A stretch of 64,000 bases of DNA from Ectobius pallidus (GCA_964059195.1 CAXKWD010000003.1:199230174-199294173), one strand, 5' to 3'. Shown: positions 20,909-33,229, counted from the stretch's first letter. Made by a program: numbers and translations. The notes: generated by a model not told the origin, from the letters alone.

Positions 20909-22129
20909 GGAGCCTAGTGCGCGGCATACAACTATTTTTTCTCCTTTTTCTTTTCGCATCTTGAAACAAAATTAACTCATCACTTTCATTTTTATAGGAC
21001 TCACACTCTGATGGAGAGCAGTTTCATAGTTTTTGCAATAAACTGAATTTATTTATGAATGAATAAAGAAACTTGCACAATTGTGCATTTATTCATGCTA
21101 GTGGCACTTTTCTTCTGCTCCGCCATGTCTGTCATCTAAGAATCTTCGTACATAAAATTCAATGAGTCTGATTGCAATCTATGACTTTCATCACACAAAC
21201 ACCGGTGAGTTTAAAAATAGCATGATGCTTCACCGTGAATTTTCTTCGTGACTTTACGAACAGGTTGATTTAAGTACGATGGCATAAATGACTTTAAAAA
21301 CGTCCTGCACACAGAATGGGATAGAATCCTCACAAACTCTTTATGCCGATCACTAGGACCTTTGCTGAAATCAGGTAACATCGAGATCCAAGTCTGAACT
21401 AGAGCACTGGTGACACTAGCAGATTTATAAGCTCTAACCAGACACGTATCGAGAAGTTGACTGCAGACGTAGTAATTACTTGAGTCCTTTCCAGAATAGG
21501 TTTTCAGGAATTAAGTTGAAATCCAATGAAATTCTGATATTCAAACGATCACACGACATGCATAACCAGGCCACCGATTCGTCTGAGAGTTACCGAAAGG
21601 AGTTTTATTTATTAATAACACATCACTGTTATTACCCTGAAAACTACAAACACCGTGCCATTTTGAATTTTTAATCTTACATATATTACGATAATTCTTG
21701 AATAATGCTTTGATATGTACGAAATTGTAAGGTATGTAGCAACCGAACCAGTGTTTTTTATTTCGTTACATGATGTTATAATCTTAAACGTTTCGACCCT
21801 TTGAACTCCCCCATACCGTACGCCCATGTAAGATATTACAATGTTTAGATCGAGTTCATTAATAATTTATGAGAATATAATTTTATAGAAGAGTGACTAT
21901 TTATATACATGTGTGTTACTCCCCATTTTCTGTATGTATAGATGCTATATTAATTTGGAATTGTTATTTGGGACTTTTGTCTCATCTGTTGTGTTTGTTA
22001 GTTGCTTCTAGTACAATATTCACCCCACATACCGGTGTAAATCAGTGGATAAAACACACACACACACAAACTACACAAAACTACACAACTGATAGAGTTA
22101 AAATTTTGTATGAATGTACCACAGGTATC
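20909..22129. other. unassigned stretch with a (CA)n run
   Basis: No family was recognised. A short (CA)n tract lies near 22055-22068. Confidence 0.4.
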
Positions 22130-23115
22130 ATAGATGCCCGTACCATAGATGTAGAGAAAGTATTGTTTTTGACCCCCCCAATTCGAAGTCGAGTTTGTAA
22201 CATAAATACACATTTTAAGGTCCCCTGAATCCAAAGATTCTATTTTCGGAAACATGTCTGTGTATTCTGTGTCGATGCGTCGAAAAGCCTAGCTCCAGAA
22301 CGGAAAATCGAATGAAAACATTTTTATTTGAGTTAAGTATCTTCTGAAAATGTGACACAATGAATGGCTACAAGTTTTTCTTATTTTTAATGGAACTTTG
22401 CAAGAAGGAACTTTCGATTATCTCATAAACGGCCCTAATGATTTTCTTTAAATTCTGCACATGGGTTGCTTATGCTAAGAGCTAAAACTTTCGTTTTTTT
22501 TTTCTTTTAAAAAATCTGAAGGGTTGTTTTAAGCCACCCACTCTGAATATGCGCTCTTTGCAATGCGGCCTCATCTAACGGAAACTCGTACAAAAGCAAA
22601 ATTTTGTATTTTTGTTAGGTACCTATTGGGGATGTGACACGAAGATTCGTGACGACTTTATCTTATTTTTAAGGGACTTTACTTGAAGAAAATTTCGTTT
22701 ATCGCGGTTTTATCCAAACCAGCTCTTACGAAGATGTTTAAATTTTACACATGGGTGCATATACTAAGAGCTATAACTCTTATTTCAAACTTTTTTAGAA
22801 AAAAATCATCTAAAGGGTAGTAATACGCCACCCACTCTGAATACGTGCTCTTTGCAACATGGCCTCTTTTTCTAAATCAGAATGCGAAGTGAGAAAAATC
22901 TATTAGCCATGCTTAAAGTAAAAAAAGTTACGAGAGTGCATTAATCATATTTTATTTCGTTGTGTATCCTTCGGGGATGCGATGTGATGTGGTAACGCCA
23001 TTCTCTTCATTTTTACAGCCAATTTACGTGAAGTGAATGTCATAAATAATAATTATATTATACTAAGAGGTTTAGTTTTACTTGGGCAGAGGAAGTTATA
23101 TGATTTTCACATAAG
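22130..23115. repeat. unclassified dispersed repeat, GGTCCCCTGAATCCAAA family (copy 1)
   Basis: It shares an ordered series of words with 52195-52845: AAGTATTGTTTT, GGTCCCCTGAATCCAAA, CAGAACGGAAAATCG, TGAAAACATTTTT, CACCCACTCYGAATA, CAGAATGYGAAGTGAG, TTCGGGATGCGATG or equivalent, and TTGGGCAGAGGAAGTTA. An internal duplication repeats the GAAAACA...CACCCACTC part once more (22320-22560 and 22600-22870). A third, more diverged copy is at 53015-53440. No TIRs were recognised. Confidence 0.65.
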
Positions 23116-23309
23116 ATATTTATTACCCAGAAAGAACATAAGACTATAGCCGTTTAGATTTGTTTCAGCGTTTCCTTATCACACCGTATTAAAGACTGCC
23201 GATATTTAGCGTTATTGGGCTAAGGCCAAACGGCTATTAGACCGAAATATTACGTTTCATTGGTAGTTTGTCGTAATCGAAAAAAAACTTCAAAGGAGAC
23301 TCATATAAT

Positions 23310-23570
23310 CTGTGGCTTGGTTCTAAAAGGGCCAACGTCATAAAACTTGCTTTTGAAATAACTGACTTTGAAGCCTTTATAGAAGTAGCATTTTTTGCTG
23401 AGAACTTCCGACATTGGCCTTTAAGGTTTCTGTATTAGGCCTATGTCTATTAATAGCATCAGACATTGGCACTTTTAGTATACGGAAGATAAAGACTAGC
23501 CGAGATCAATAATGCATAAATTTCATTTTTGCAAGAAATTGACATTGGCCCTTTTAGAACCAAGCCACAG
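23310..23570. mobile_element. 261-bp MITE with CTGTGGCTTGG ends
   Basis: The ends CTGTGGCTTGGTTCTAAAAG and CTTTTAGAACCAAGCCACAG are perfect inverted repeats of about 25 bp (extending through GGCCAA). ACATTGGC words also occur internally. The target duplication is unclear (flanks ATATAAT and AATTATA). There is no open frame. Confidence 0.82.
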
Positions 23571-23960
23571 AATTATAACGTAACATGAGCAATATTATAT
23601 TATTGAGTTTACGATATTTAGATTTGTAAAAGTTGTTCCGGAATAAGCCTATATGCATATGATGCCTACTTGGAGTTCGCAAATACATTATCTAATTAGT
23701 GCACTTCAATTCCCAGATGATAGAGTTCTTGTTTCCCCAGTGGCGTGTTGTATAACAGCGTGTAACATTATCCCCAGTGTGACAGACACTTCGTAATTAG
23801 CTAATTACATGAACGTCTCCCTGAGTACGTAAACATAATTTCCATTTCACTGTATTTGCAGTATAAATTTGCTTATCTAGGTAAAAAGAAATAGTATTGT
23901 GATATCGTTGATGTAACTTAATAATTATTTCCGAAATATAATCAGGTAAACTGATGTAAC
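23571..23960. other. unassigned intergenic stretch
   Basis: Nothing recognised. Confidence 0.4.
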
Positions 23961-23962
23961 AA

Positions 23963-24476
23963 AATGCCAGAATGCCTTTGTTTAATCAGTGATAATTGCA
24001 ATTACGATATGGAGAAAATAAGTTATTTTTGTAATCGATTTCTTAGTTAAACTGCAGATCGATTCATTAAGTAGGCCATAAGGAAGAACAAAGGTCTAGT
24101 TTGATAAGCTTATGTGAAGGAATATGATGGGTAGTGTTATTTGTCAAAGCTAACTGTATTCCAAATTCCAAAGCCGTACGCCTATATGAACACTATAAAA
24201 CAATATATTGTCATGAGAAATGATTTGCATTTGAGAAATTCTTTCTAATATATTACCATAAAATAGGCAGTAAATTGGGCATTACTCCGATGCCGGTCAA
24301 TTGATTTCGTCCAAAATCAATAGCCTTCTTCCCTTGGAAGTTATAAATGCGTATGCTTAGTTTCATGAAAATCCGATAAAGCGTATTTGAGTTAAAGCAC
24401 GTACACACACACGGACAGACGGTCAGACATTTTCCCGTCCACCACACAATCTCGGAAAATACCATTCTGGCACTTA
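23963..24476. mobile_element. AGTGCC-type element, short form
   Basis: It starts AATGCCAGAATGCC and ends CCATTCTGGCACTTA. It has one monomer (about 24260-24400) and a short ACGGACAGACGGTCAGAC tract. The organisation is the same as 3007-3524, and no SINE is present. Confidence 0.75.
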
Positions 24477-24508
24477 AATAAAAAAAATCAGGTAAACTGA
24501 TGTAACAA

Positions 24509-25684
24509 AGTGCCAGTATGTTTTTGTTTAATCAGTTATGATTGCAATTATGATATGCAGAATACAAACAAACAAAAAAGCCAAATTGGCCGGTTTCGGG
24601 ATTTGAACCATGGAACTCCAGAATGTAAGGCCAATACGTTACCATCTCGGCCACCTCTGTCAGTTTAACAGTCCAGTTGGATAAGCGCATGTAAAACAAT
24701 AGTGTTTTTGGTCATAGCTAACTGTATTTTAATTTCCAAGGCCTTATAAAATAACAGTAAAACAATAGGCTATGTTGTCAAGATAACTGATATGCATTTT
24801 TTTATAAATTCTTTCGAATACGTATATTATCATAAAATAGACACTAAATTGAGCATTACTCCGAAACAGGTCAACCGATTTCATCCAATATCAATACACG
24901 TATTCCCATAAACATTATAAATGTGTATACCAAGTTTTAACAAAACTCCGGCAAAGCGTATTTGAGTTACGAATCTTTAAAATAGACACTAAATTGGGTT
25001 TTACTCCGGTACCGGTCTTCCGATTCGGTCCAATATCAGTAGACGTCTTTCCATGTACATTATAAATGGTTATACAAAGTTTCAGGGAAATCCAATAAAG
25101 CATATCTGAGTTATCGCGAGAGTTATCGCGACTTCTAATATATTAACATAAAAGGCACTAAATTGGGCATTATTCCGGTACTGGCCAACCGATTTAGTCG
25201 AATATCAATATACGTCTCTCCATGGATATTATAAATGCGTATACGAAGTTTCATAAAAATCCGGTAAAGCGTATTTGAGTTATTGCGCCTTTAAAATATA
25301 CACTGAATTGGGTTTTACTCCGGTACCAGTTAACAGATTAGGTTCAAATTCAATAGGGTACTTTTCATGGGCGTTATAAATCCGTATACCAAGTTTCATG
25401 GAAATCCGATTCAGCGTATTTGAGCTATGGCGCCTTTCCAATATAATCTATTAAAATAGGCACTAAATTGGGCATTACTCCTGTACCGGTGAACCGATTT
25501 GGTTCAATATCAATAGGGTTCTTCCCATGGACATTATAAATGTGTTTTCCAAGTTTCATGAAAATCCGAAAAAGCGTATTTGATTTATGGTGCATACAGA
25601 CACACGGACAGACAGACGGACAGACAGACGGACAGACATTTTTTCGTCCACCACACAATCTCATAAAGTATCATACTGGCACTT
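24509..25684. mobile_element. AGTGCC-type element, long form (5 monomers plus SINE)
   Basis: It starts AGTGCCAGTATG and ends CATACTGGCACTT. The SINE head lies at about 24575-24665 (minus strand), followed by five monomers near 24838, 24980, 25150, 25300 and 25455. The closing tract is a GACAGACGGACAGACAGACG run at 25606-25640. It lies directly behind a short-form copy, separated by an AAATCAGGTAAACTGATG word that also precedes the other copies. Confidence 0.75.
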
Positions 25685-25689
25685 AATAA

Positions 25690-26385
25690 ACAGAATTAAA
25701 GAGACTTGGAGTTTGTCACCACTGCATATCGCTAGACATGATAACGTAGCATTACTATGCATGACCATCAATGTTACAGATGAGGAAACTACAGCACGTA
25801 TCTGGGTCTTTTTATATCTATTTTTCTTTTCTAAAGATTCCAGATTTCATATTATCCTATGCTCTAATTCCTGTAGAATCCTTGTATAAGCACTTTTTCT
25901 TGTAAGAATATTGCAAATATAGGTAAAATCGCAAAGAAGTTACAAAATTAACGTAACTTGGCGCTATGAAGTGAGAATCGAGAATCGTCTGCTCAGCTGC
26001 GAGGGGAGGTATTCGTTGGGTCACGTGATGCAGAAAACTAGGGCTGTAAACTTGTAAACTAAAATCACTGTTCATATCTTAACTTCCATGAACCTAGCTC
26101 TACATGTCACCAACACTAATATCACTATTCCTAACCTGTCACTAACCAAGGTCTTCATGTCACTAATATTAATATCACAATTATTCCTAACCTAACTCCC
26201 ACTTACCTAGAGAATAGTTTGCGAGGTGAAAATGGGCCATGTGTCTCATGGCCAGCATTGGAAGCAGCAAACCTATATCTGGCACCTAGGAAAATTATAA
26301 ACGGTAACACGGAAACACCATCTTTCTATGGAGAAGACATACATCAGCACATCACTCCATCCCTCGTCTCTCAGACCGGCAAATC
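25690..26385. other. unassigned stretch with AACCTAAC words
   Basis: 26055-26210 carries CACTGTTCATA, CATGTCACCAACACTAATAT and TTCCTAACCTAACTCCC words related to 19400-19590. Otherwise unassigned. Confidence 0.4.
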
Positions 26386-26387
26386 CG

Positions 26388-26412
26388 GTGTGTGTGTGTG
26401 TGTGTGTGTGTG
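26388..26412. repeat. (GT)n microsatellite
   Basis: About 12 uninterrupted GT units. Confidence 0.95.
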
Positions 26413-26645
26413 GATGGTGTGTCTCGTCCTATGTGTTCGTGTTGTCTCGGAGGTGTTCCCGGCATTGGGTTGGTCACTCATCCAGGAAGGCCTTCCATGT
26501 CCTTGTATGGTCAAATAGAGTCTATGTTAGCAAAATAAACTCCTTCCCCTGACAGGTCATGCAATTCCCGGGTGGCGTGGGCCGCAAAGATGACCCAACA
26601 AAGGGGAATGTAATACCCAGAGAAAGAATAACTCCATGAAACCTG
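26413..26645 (-). repeat. dispersed repeat, GCGACCTGTCGGGA family (copy 2, diverged)
   Basis: The plus strand carries CATCCAGGAAGGCC, TCCATGTCCTTGTATGGTCA, CCTGACAGGTCATGCAATTC and GGGTGGCGTGGGCCGC. These are the reverse complement of 44690-44830. Confidence 0.6.
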
Positions 26646-26787
26646 GGAAAAAGGTAACTAAATAATAAACAAGCATTCATAAAAATATTGTTCTGTACTG
26701 TTAATTTTAAGTATCGAAAGCAAAATGTGAAAATGACTTTTGTAGTGGTTTGTTTTGCAATAGAAAAACATCTTCATATGAAAACAA

Positions 26788-26791
<4 letters not shown>

Positions 26792-26842
<51 letters not shown>
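26792..26842. repeat. (CT)n microsatellite
   Basis: About 25 CT units. On the minus strand they encode an Arg-Glu run inside the open frame described next. Confidence 0.95.
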
Positions 26843-26843
<1 letters not shown>

Positions 26844-26845
<2 letters not shown>

Positions 26846-27026
26846 GGTGGGGTCTGATGGTTGGCTCAGGAGGTGGCCCATATTCCTCCTCCTCCTTCTC
26901 TTCTGTATTTTCTTTCACCTTAGTTTCCATATCTTTCATCTCTTCACCGTCGTTATCCTCAATGTCTAAAACGTATACACCATTGTGACAATAATTCTCC
27001 TGTAAATTTTGGCGTATACGAGACAT
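26844..27026 (-). CDS. Glu-rich open frame, unidentified
   Basis: On the minus strand an ATG at about 27024-27026 opens MSRIRQNLQENYCHNGVYVL and continues through DIEDNDGEEMKDMETKVKE, an EEKEEEEYGPPPEP segment and PHPK before running into the (CT)n repeat as an Arg-Glu ladder. The balanced composition and acidic tail look more protein-like than the surrounding sequence. There is no clear donor site, and I do not recognise a family. It could be a first exon, a retrocopy fragment or chance. Confidence 0.25.
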
Positions 27027-27059
27027 TACGAGTTTATCGATATATTTACGATGAAACAC

Positions 27060-27941
27060 GTAATCTTGGTAGAATTTATTAATACTATTCCGTCAATAAA
27101 ATTTTAAAACAATTATTTTCTTATTTTCTGTCATTATTGTGCCCGCTGTGAGGTCACGGCATACACTTTGAGATCAGTCCATGAATCGATTAGAGTTACC
27201 AGTGCTACCAATAGTGCGAACTACAAGACAGAAATCGTCGTCATTGAATGCTAACATCAGAAAGGAATAAAATAATACAAACTGGCTTGCACCGAATCGA
27301 AAATTGTGCTTTTAATCAATGAACATTTGTTATTTTAATTTCTAAACAAGTTATGCTGTATAAAATAACGTGTTTTCATTCTATTCACTGGCAGTATGTG
27401 ACGTATTATTGACTGCACGTTTGACGTTTTCCGTGTCCAGTAACAGCTGTCGTTTTATCACATTAAATTGCATCCTTTTGGCCTTGGGAAGCATATTATA
27501 AGATAAGCGATCGTGATTGGTCTATACAAAACGTTATTGGTCGATATTAAACCCGCGACATATAAATGGAATAGTCAGTAAAATGCAGTCAGAAAAATTA
27601 CAGAAATATAATTTAAAAATGAATCTTTTTATAGAATTAGGCCTACATGAATACAACCATAGAAACGGGAAGGGTTAACTGATGGTGTATTCAGATTTAC
27701 GTTTAAAGTTCATTACTTATTTAAAAAATATGTTTTTAATTCTAGAAATATTAACACTAGAGATGGTTTGTAATATTTTTCAATCTCTGTAATAATTATT
27801 ATTTGTTGCCTACAAGGACAAGAAAAGCATAATCAAAGGGTATTAAAATAAATTTCGAACAATTACTTTTACCTCCTGTCGTGGTAAATTAAAAAAAAAA
27901 CACGAACTTTTTTTTTATATTTAACTGCATCAGAAATACCA
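27060..27941. other. unassigned intergenic stretch
   Basis: AT-rich; no gene or repeat boundary was recognised. Confidence 0.4.
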
Positions 27942-28103
27942 CAGTGAGTTCCACGCCAGAGTTGGCCAATCGTGCGGATTTCTGCGACGGACACAATTAG
28001 CGGCTTTATTTGCGTAGATATTTCACCCGATCGCTTGGAAGTTAGAGCAGGGGCCGCGACGCAGAAACCGCATGATTGGCCAACTCTTGCGTGGGACTCA
28101 CTG
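27942..28103. mobile_element. 162-bp MITE of the Tc1/mariner family at 1-259
   Basis: Both ends are present: CAGTGAGTTCCACGCCAGAG on the left and GCGTGGGACTCACTG on the right. They form about 50-bp imperfect inverted repeats through TTGGCCAAT and TTTCTGCG. TA follows on the right (28104-28105); the left dinucleotide is CA. The right arm is the same 3' TIR seen at 259, 10071 and 15061, so this is the internally deleted form of that transposon. Confidence 0.85.
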
Positions 28104-28355
28104 TACTATGTAGCCTAGAAACAAAGATAATACAAGTTGATTACTGAGAAAAATAACAAAACTAAAAAACTAGAAAGTTATAACTTTCAGATATAAACGC
28201 GTTCTCATGTAAATTAATCCGTTCGAGCTATTTTTAATAAATCCTGCTGCATATTAACGACATTAGCACTAATGTATTACAGTTACAATATTAATATACG
28301 ACTGTGGTAAAAATACAGCTTGTGTTCCATAATTACAAAACGACTGAACAGATTG

Positions 28356-28544
28356 TTAACTATAATATTTCACCCTTCCTTCTTGGCTACAGTCGAGTTA
28401 AGTAAACTTGCTCAACTGCATTTCCAGAGCCTGCGAACGTGGACGCGAAGGATAGGATTTTCTGTTATTCTTTTCAGCTTTAATATGATTACCAATTTCA
28501 TATAAATTGCAGTGAATACCAGGTAGTAAAGGAATAACAGACAT
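28356..28544 (-). pseudogene. minus-strand open-frame remnant in block A
   Basis: From an ATG (28542-28544) the minus strand reads MSVIPLLPGIHCNLYEIGNH, then IKAEKNNRKSYPSRPRSQAL, EMQLSKFT, a stop (28398-28400) and LDCSQEGRVKYYS. The paralogue at 49677-49990 keeps an intact codon at that stop (FIEVDCSQ) but is split by an insertion. Shared reading frame with different lesions suggests former coding sequence. I do not recognise the product. Confidence 0.35.
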
Positions 28545-29069
28545 TAGGCTCCGTTATCGCTGTTTTGTATTAAACATAGCAGCGATTCACCAAAGACCAG
28601 TTCTCTTTATTTAATTAAATCATATTTAATGCACATGATATACAATACCCGAGTGAGCACTTAGCTGTTCAATGATAATTTAATTACTATTGGTATAAAT
28701 TTAAAAGTTTAAATGTTTCCACCAATTTGCCAAAATACTCTCTAAACATTAGTTGAAGTTTAAGAATTTACTTTCAGATCTGGCCTTTGGTCCTATGGAT
28801 ATTTTTAATTATTTTAGTACTTAGAATAAACATTACAGAGATTTTCACATGAAATCATAAAAAAACTTGCAGTAACGTAAAATCCCTCCTTTTTCCGCTG
28901 CCATCTCTTGCAAACCTGTTGAGATATTGTGATATGTATATAGTCCTACAAATTTCGTGAATTACGTTTTACACTTGACAGCTTAGTCAACTTTATAATG
29001 ATGGTATAAATTCGCCTAATTAGGTGAGTTACACTTAACGTAGAAAACATTTTCCTTCTAGGCAGTCAC

Positions 29070-29179
29070 CTTCGGCTATGTATTCGCAATTCTTTCGTCC
29101 AATTGTACATTCCACGTTGTTTGTTCGCCACCATTCCCATCAATCGTTGTGAAGAAGATCAAAATAATTTTTGTGTATC
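29070..29179 (-). pseudogene. 110-bp exon-like segment with splice sites (block A)
   Basis: On the minus strand TTTCTGCAG precedes and GTGACT follows a 110-bp segment. The frame reads YTKIILIFFTTIDGNGGEQT, then TWNVQLDERIANT, a stop (29076-29078) and PK. The paralogue at 50493-50602 has the same length and both splice sites but a different stop near its start. The product is unknown. Confidence 0.4.
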
Positions 29180-29675
29180 CTGCAGAAATAAAGAGTCCAT
29201 TATGAGTATCACATTTATATATTACCTATTTTAAACCTACTTGCCGACAGAATAAAGAAGAGGCATCAATTACACGAAACTTCTATACTTCTCAGATTGT
29301 GTTAATTAATAAACTTCAATTTTCATTAGTATATAGACTGAATTTGTAACGTTTGTCGTCTATGCTGAAAGGAGTATAAATATAGCTTAATTAAAAACAT
29401 TTCTATACATGTATTAGGCCTCTGGTGTTTTTTCATCTACAGCTTACATAATGCGACACCTTTTTCTGATGGTTTTATTCTTGTGACCAGCCCTGTAGAT
29501 TCCATTCTCCTTTCTGCTTTCAATATTTCATTCATATTTACATTTATGCTAGTATCTAATTTAATTTATGATAAAATATAATTTACTTTGATTTTTGTTT
29601 ACATAGACGTATTCTGTTTCCGTAGAAACTGTTGGGAAATTATAACGAAGTAAAACAATAGGTTTTGATTATTAA

Positions 29676-30958
29676 GGCCCGGTTGCATAAAAGCTCCAGA
29701 TATCTTCTAGACAGCTAATCGTTCTATACATTTATAGACTCGATAAACACCTTCCCATTTCCGAAAGCGAATTTGCTCAAGAAATAGCTAATGTCAGATA
29801 AATGAGTTGAGCACTTTGTCAATAGATGGAGACACGGTGCTTACTCTAATATCAAGTTGGCCGTGATTGAATAGCAACCAATCGGAGCGCTTCTTGCTAT
29901 TCTATTCAAAATGGCTGAATTATCTTTCTGCTTTTCCTTGTCTGCTGTTTGTCTGCTAAAATGAATGTAAAACGTGAGATAAACTACGGTAATTTCGATT
30001 TCGAGACTTGTGCATTAGAGAAAAATGTCACCCATTACAATCTGACAACATAATGCGTAAAACGTAACACATTAATTAAGTTATAGCTAATTTACCACAG
30101 AAAGGAATGCTTCGATGGTTGTTCCCAATTCTAATGATGGGCAATTTAACGCTGAAAAAGGCATGCTTGCAGTTGTTCCTTATTTAATATGATGGCCTAT
30201 TTATCCATAGGTCATTGCTTTGACAGCCTGATTCTTTCCGAAACTCAATATCGTCAAAGATCTAATTCTTTCAGGGAATACTTTTTGCTTTACACATCTC
30301 TAGGCCTCATTATTGCCTCAGGATGAAGATGACGGGAAAGATGATGATTATGTATTAATATTCGTGCTGTAAAATGGCAATATTTTCTTCATAAAGTGTT
30401 GCATCACAAAATAAAATTAATATACTTAAGCTACATTTTTTCCGAATCTGAATATCATCGTAGGCTACTTCTTGAAAGGATTGCTGTATTTCTTGCAGGG
30501 AATATTTACTTCTGTATAGACCTAGGCCTTATACGATCTGGCATTGAAAATGACCAGCAAGAAAATATGATGTGAATTAATATTCGCGATGTTTTCTTAA
30601 AGTATTAACTTACAACAGAAAATGAAATTAATACAAATAAACGATGGATACAATAGCCTAGGCTATAACAAAGTTCATCTAACCGATAATATACAATTTT
30701 TCTAGTACAGTATTATGAATTATTTCACACACAAATTAATAACCAATGTCAGCTTCATTACTACTTTTAATTTTAATACCATAACAAGCTAGTAACATAA
30801 TGTAAGATTAAATGCTAATATAATAACGAAACATACATCAACATAAATATTTCGCATTTCCGCCATGTTGCGTGTTTATCTACCGTTTCGCCAGATATCT
30901 AGTGATTTATGGTGCGATAGTTTGTAGGGCGTTTTATTGAACGATTACCCGCCATCGA
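29676..30958 (+). mobile_element. Harbinger-like element, tandem unit 1 (3'-truncated)
   Basis: It starts GGCCCGGTTGCATAAAAGC directly after TAA (29673-29675). It is about 97% identical by eye to unit 2 but stops at CGCCATCGA, missing the last 80 bp or so. It has no transposase. Confidence 0.75.
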
Positions 30959-32309
30959 GGCCCGGTTGCATAAAAGCTCCAGATATCTTCTAGACAGCTA
31001 ATCGTTCTATACATTTATAGACTCGATAAACACCTTCCCATTTCCGAAAGCGAATTTGCTCAAGAAATAGCTAATGTCAGATAAATGAGTTGAGCACTTT
31101 GTCAATAGATGGAGACACGGTGCTTACTCTAATATCAAGTTGGCCGTGATTGACTAGCAACCAATCGGAGCGCTTCTTGCTATTCTATTCGAAATGGCTG
31201 AATTATCTTTCTGCTTTTTATTGTCTGCTGTTTCTCTGCTAAAATGAATGTAAAACGTAAAACTACGGTAATTTCGATTTCGAGACTTATGCATTAGAGA
31301 AAAATGTCACCCATTACAATCTGACAACATAATGCGTAAAACGTAACACATTAATTAAGCTATAGCTAATTTACCACAGAAAGGAATGCTTCGATGGTTA
31401 TTCCCAATTCTAATGATGGGCAATTTAACGCTGAAAAAGGCATGCTTGCAGTTGTTCCTTATTTAATATGATGGCCTATTTATCCATAGGTCATTGCTTT
31501 GACAGCCTGATTCTTTCCGAAACTCAATATCGTCAAAGATCTAATTCTTTCAGGGAATACTTTTTGCTTTACACATCTCTAGGCCTAATTATTGCCTCAG
31601 GATGAAGATGACGAGAAAGATGATGATTATATATTAATATTCGTGCTGTAAAATGGCAATATTTTCTTCATAAAGTGTTGCATCAGAAAATAAAATTAAT
31701 ATATTTAAGCTACATTTTTTCCGAATCTGAATATCATCGTAGGCTAGTTCTTGAAAGGATTGCTGTATTTCTTTCAGGGAATATTTACTTCTGTATAGAC
31801 CTAGGCCTTATACGATCTGGCATTGAAGATGACCAGCAAGAAAATATGATGTGAATTAATATTCGCGATGTTTTCTTAAAGTATTAACTTACAACAGAAA
31901 ATGAAATTAATACAAATAAACGATGGATACATTAATAGCCTAGGCTATAACAAAGTTCATCTAACCGATAATATACAATTTTTCTAGTACAGTATTATGA
32001 ATTATTTCACACACAAATTAATAACCAATGCCAGCTTCATTACTACTTTTCAGTTTAATACCATAACAAGCTAGTAACATAATGTAAGATAAAATGCTAA
32101 CACAATAACGAAACATACATCAACATAAATGTTTCGCATTTCCGCCATGTTGCGTGTTTATCTACCGTTTCGCCAGATATCTAGTGATTTGTGGTGCGAT
32201 AGTTTGTAGGGCGTTTTATAGAACGATTAGCCGCTATCGAACGTTTCAGAAACGCTTACGGATTGAATAATGCCATCTAGTAGATATCTTACGTTTCGGA
32301 AACCCGGCG
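30959..32309 (+). mobile_element. Harbinger-like element, tandem unit 2 (complete)
   Basis: It starts GGCCCGGTTGCATAAAAGC and ends TTACGTTTCGGAAACCCGGC at 32309, followed by TAA (32310-32312). TAA therefore bounds the whole dimer. The right end matches the left end of the inverted copy at 10160. Confidence 0.78.
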
Positions 32310-32310
32310 T

Positions 32311-32530
32311 AAGTGCCAGTATGGTACTTTATGAAATTGTGTGTGGGGAGGGAAAATGTCTGTCTGTCCGTCCGTGTGTCTGTATGCGTGATAACTCAAA
32401 TACGCTTTATCAGATTTTCATGAATCTTGGTATACGAATTTTTGACGTTCTTGGGCACAAGCCTATTGAATTAGGGGCAAATCCGTTGACCGGTACCGAA
32501 ATAACGAGTATATCAATATCAATTTTGTCA
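32311..32530 (+). mobile_element. AGTGCC-type fragment
   Basis: AAGTGCCAGTATGGTACTTT starts at the edge of the Harbinger-like dimer, followed by a GTCTGTCCGTCCGTG tract and one monomer (AAATACGCTTTATCAGATTT to CCGGTACCG). The family's left end reappears at about 33046-33080. Confidence 0.7.
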
Positions 32531-32534
32531 TGAA

Positions 32535-33000
32535 TATTCTTCCATGGCCCACAATATATTAAAATAACGTAACAAATTGCCAATCGTATATTGATATTGT
32601 TAGCAACCTTGATTGATTTGTTTCTCCATAACGATGTCAGTCTGGGCTAAATAATAATTTAAATAATGTAAATAAACGGTTTATAACAACTAGCCGTTGA
32701 ATATTGATATTATATTGTGTAGTCTATGGTTATGTAGACTACCGATATTTACATTAGGCTATATTGTAATGTGAGTATTTTTCTTATTCGTTCCTGTACA
32801 GCAATATACCTAATGTAATTCCTGACAGATAGATTTCACATTGACTTTTTATTCATTCATAACCTTTAAGGCTGCCTTAAACTTGAAACAGACATATCAG
32901 CGAATCGTAGGCCTATTGCATCATTATTATTATTGCCAGCACATTTTGTGTTTGGAGTTTAACTCGGAGATCTATTACAAAAATAACTTTTCTGCATGGG
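32535..33000. repeat. paralogous block (partner 38650-39040)
   Basis: Shared anchors include ATGGCCCAC, TAACGATGTCAGT, CTAATGTAATT, CCTGACAGAT/GCTGGCAGAT, TTTCACATT and TCAGCGAATCGT. No coding frame is convincing. Confidence 0.55.
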
Positions 33001-33229
33001 CCTATCATAATTGCGTTTATCACTGATTAAAAAAAAGCGTACTGGCTCTTGGTTATAACAGTTTACCTGATTTTATTATCAATGCATCCTAGCCTATGAA
33101 TATTTTATATTAGGCGTACTTTCTGTTCATATTGTAATCCTTACTGTGGAAGAATAAATTTATGTCACACTCCTAGAAAGCAAAAATTTTTCGTAAACAT
33201 AAATTGTATATCTGTCACATCACAGCAAG

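Larger units (their letters stand above)
28290..29675 (-). repeat. paralogous block A (partner 48985-51000)
   Basis: The whole block aligns with 48985-51000 once two insertions in the partner are removed. Shared anchors include TTCACCCTTCCTTCTTGGC, GCGAACGTGGACGCGAAGG, TAGGCTCCGTTATCGCTGTT and TATCCTGCAGAAATAAA. Exon-like features on the minus strand (listed separately) suggest a duplicated gene or pseudogene rather than a transposon. No terminal repeats were found. Confidence 0.65.

Noticed and set aside
20657..20917. 86-codon open frame
   Set aside because: It lies wholly in and just past a TA-flanked MITE, and the other MITE copy does not keep the frame.
26688..26969. Plus-strand frame with a Ser-Leu ladder
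   Set aside because: It is the (CT)n microsatellite read in frame; the opposite strand has the better candidate.
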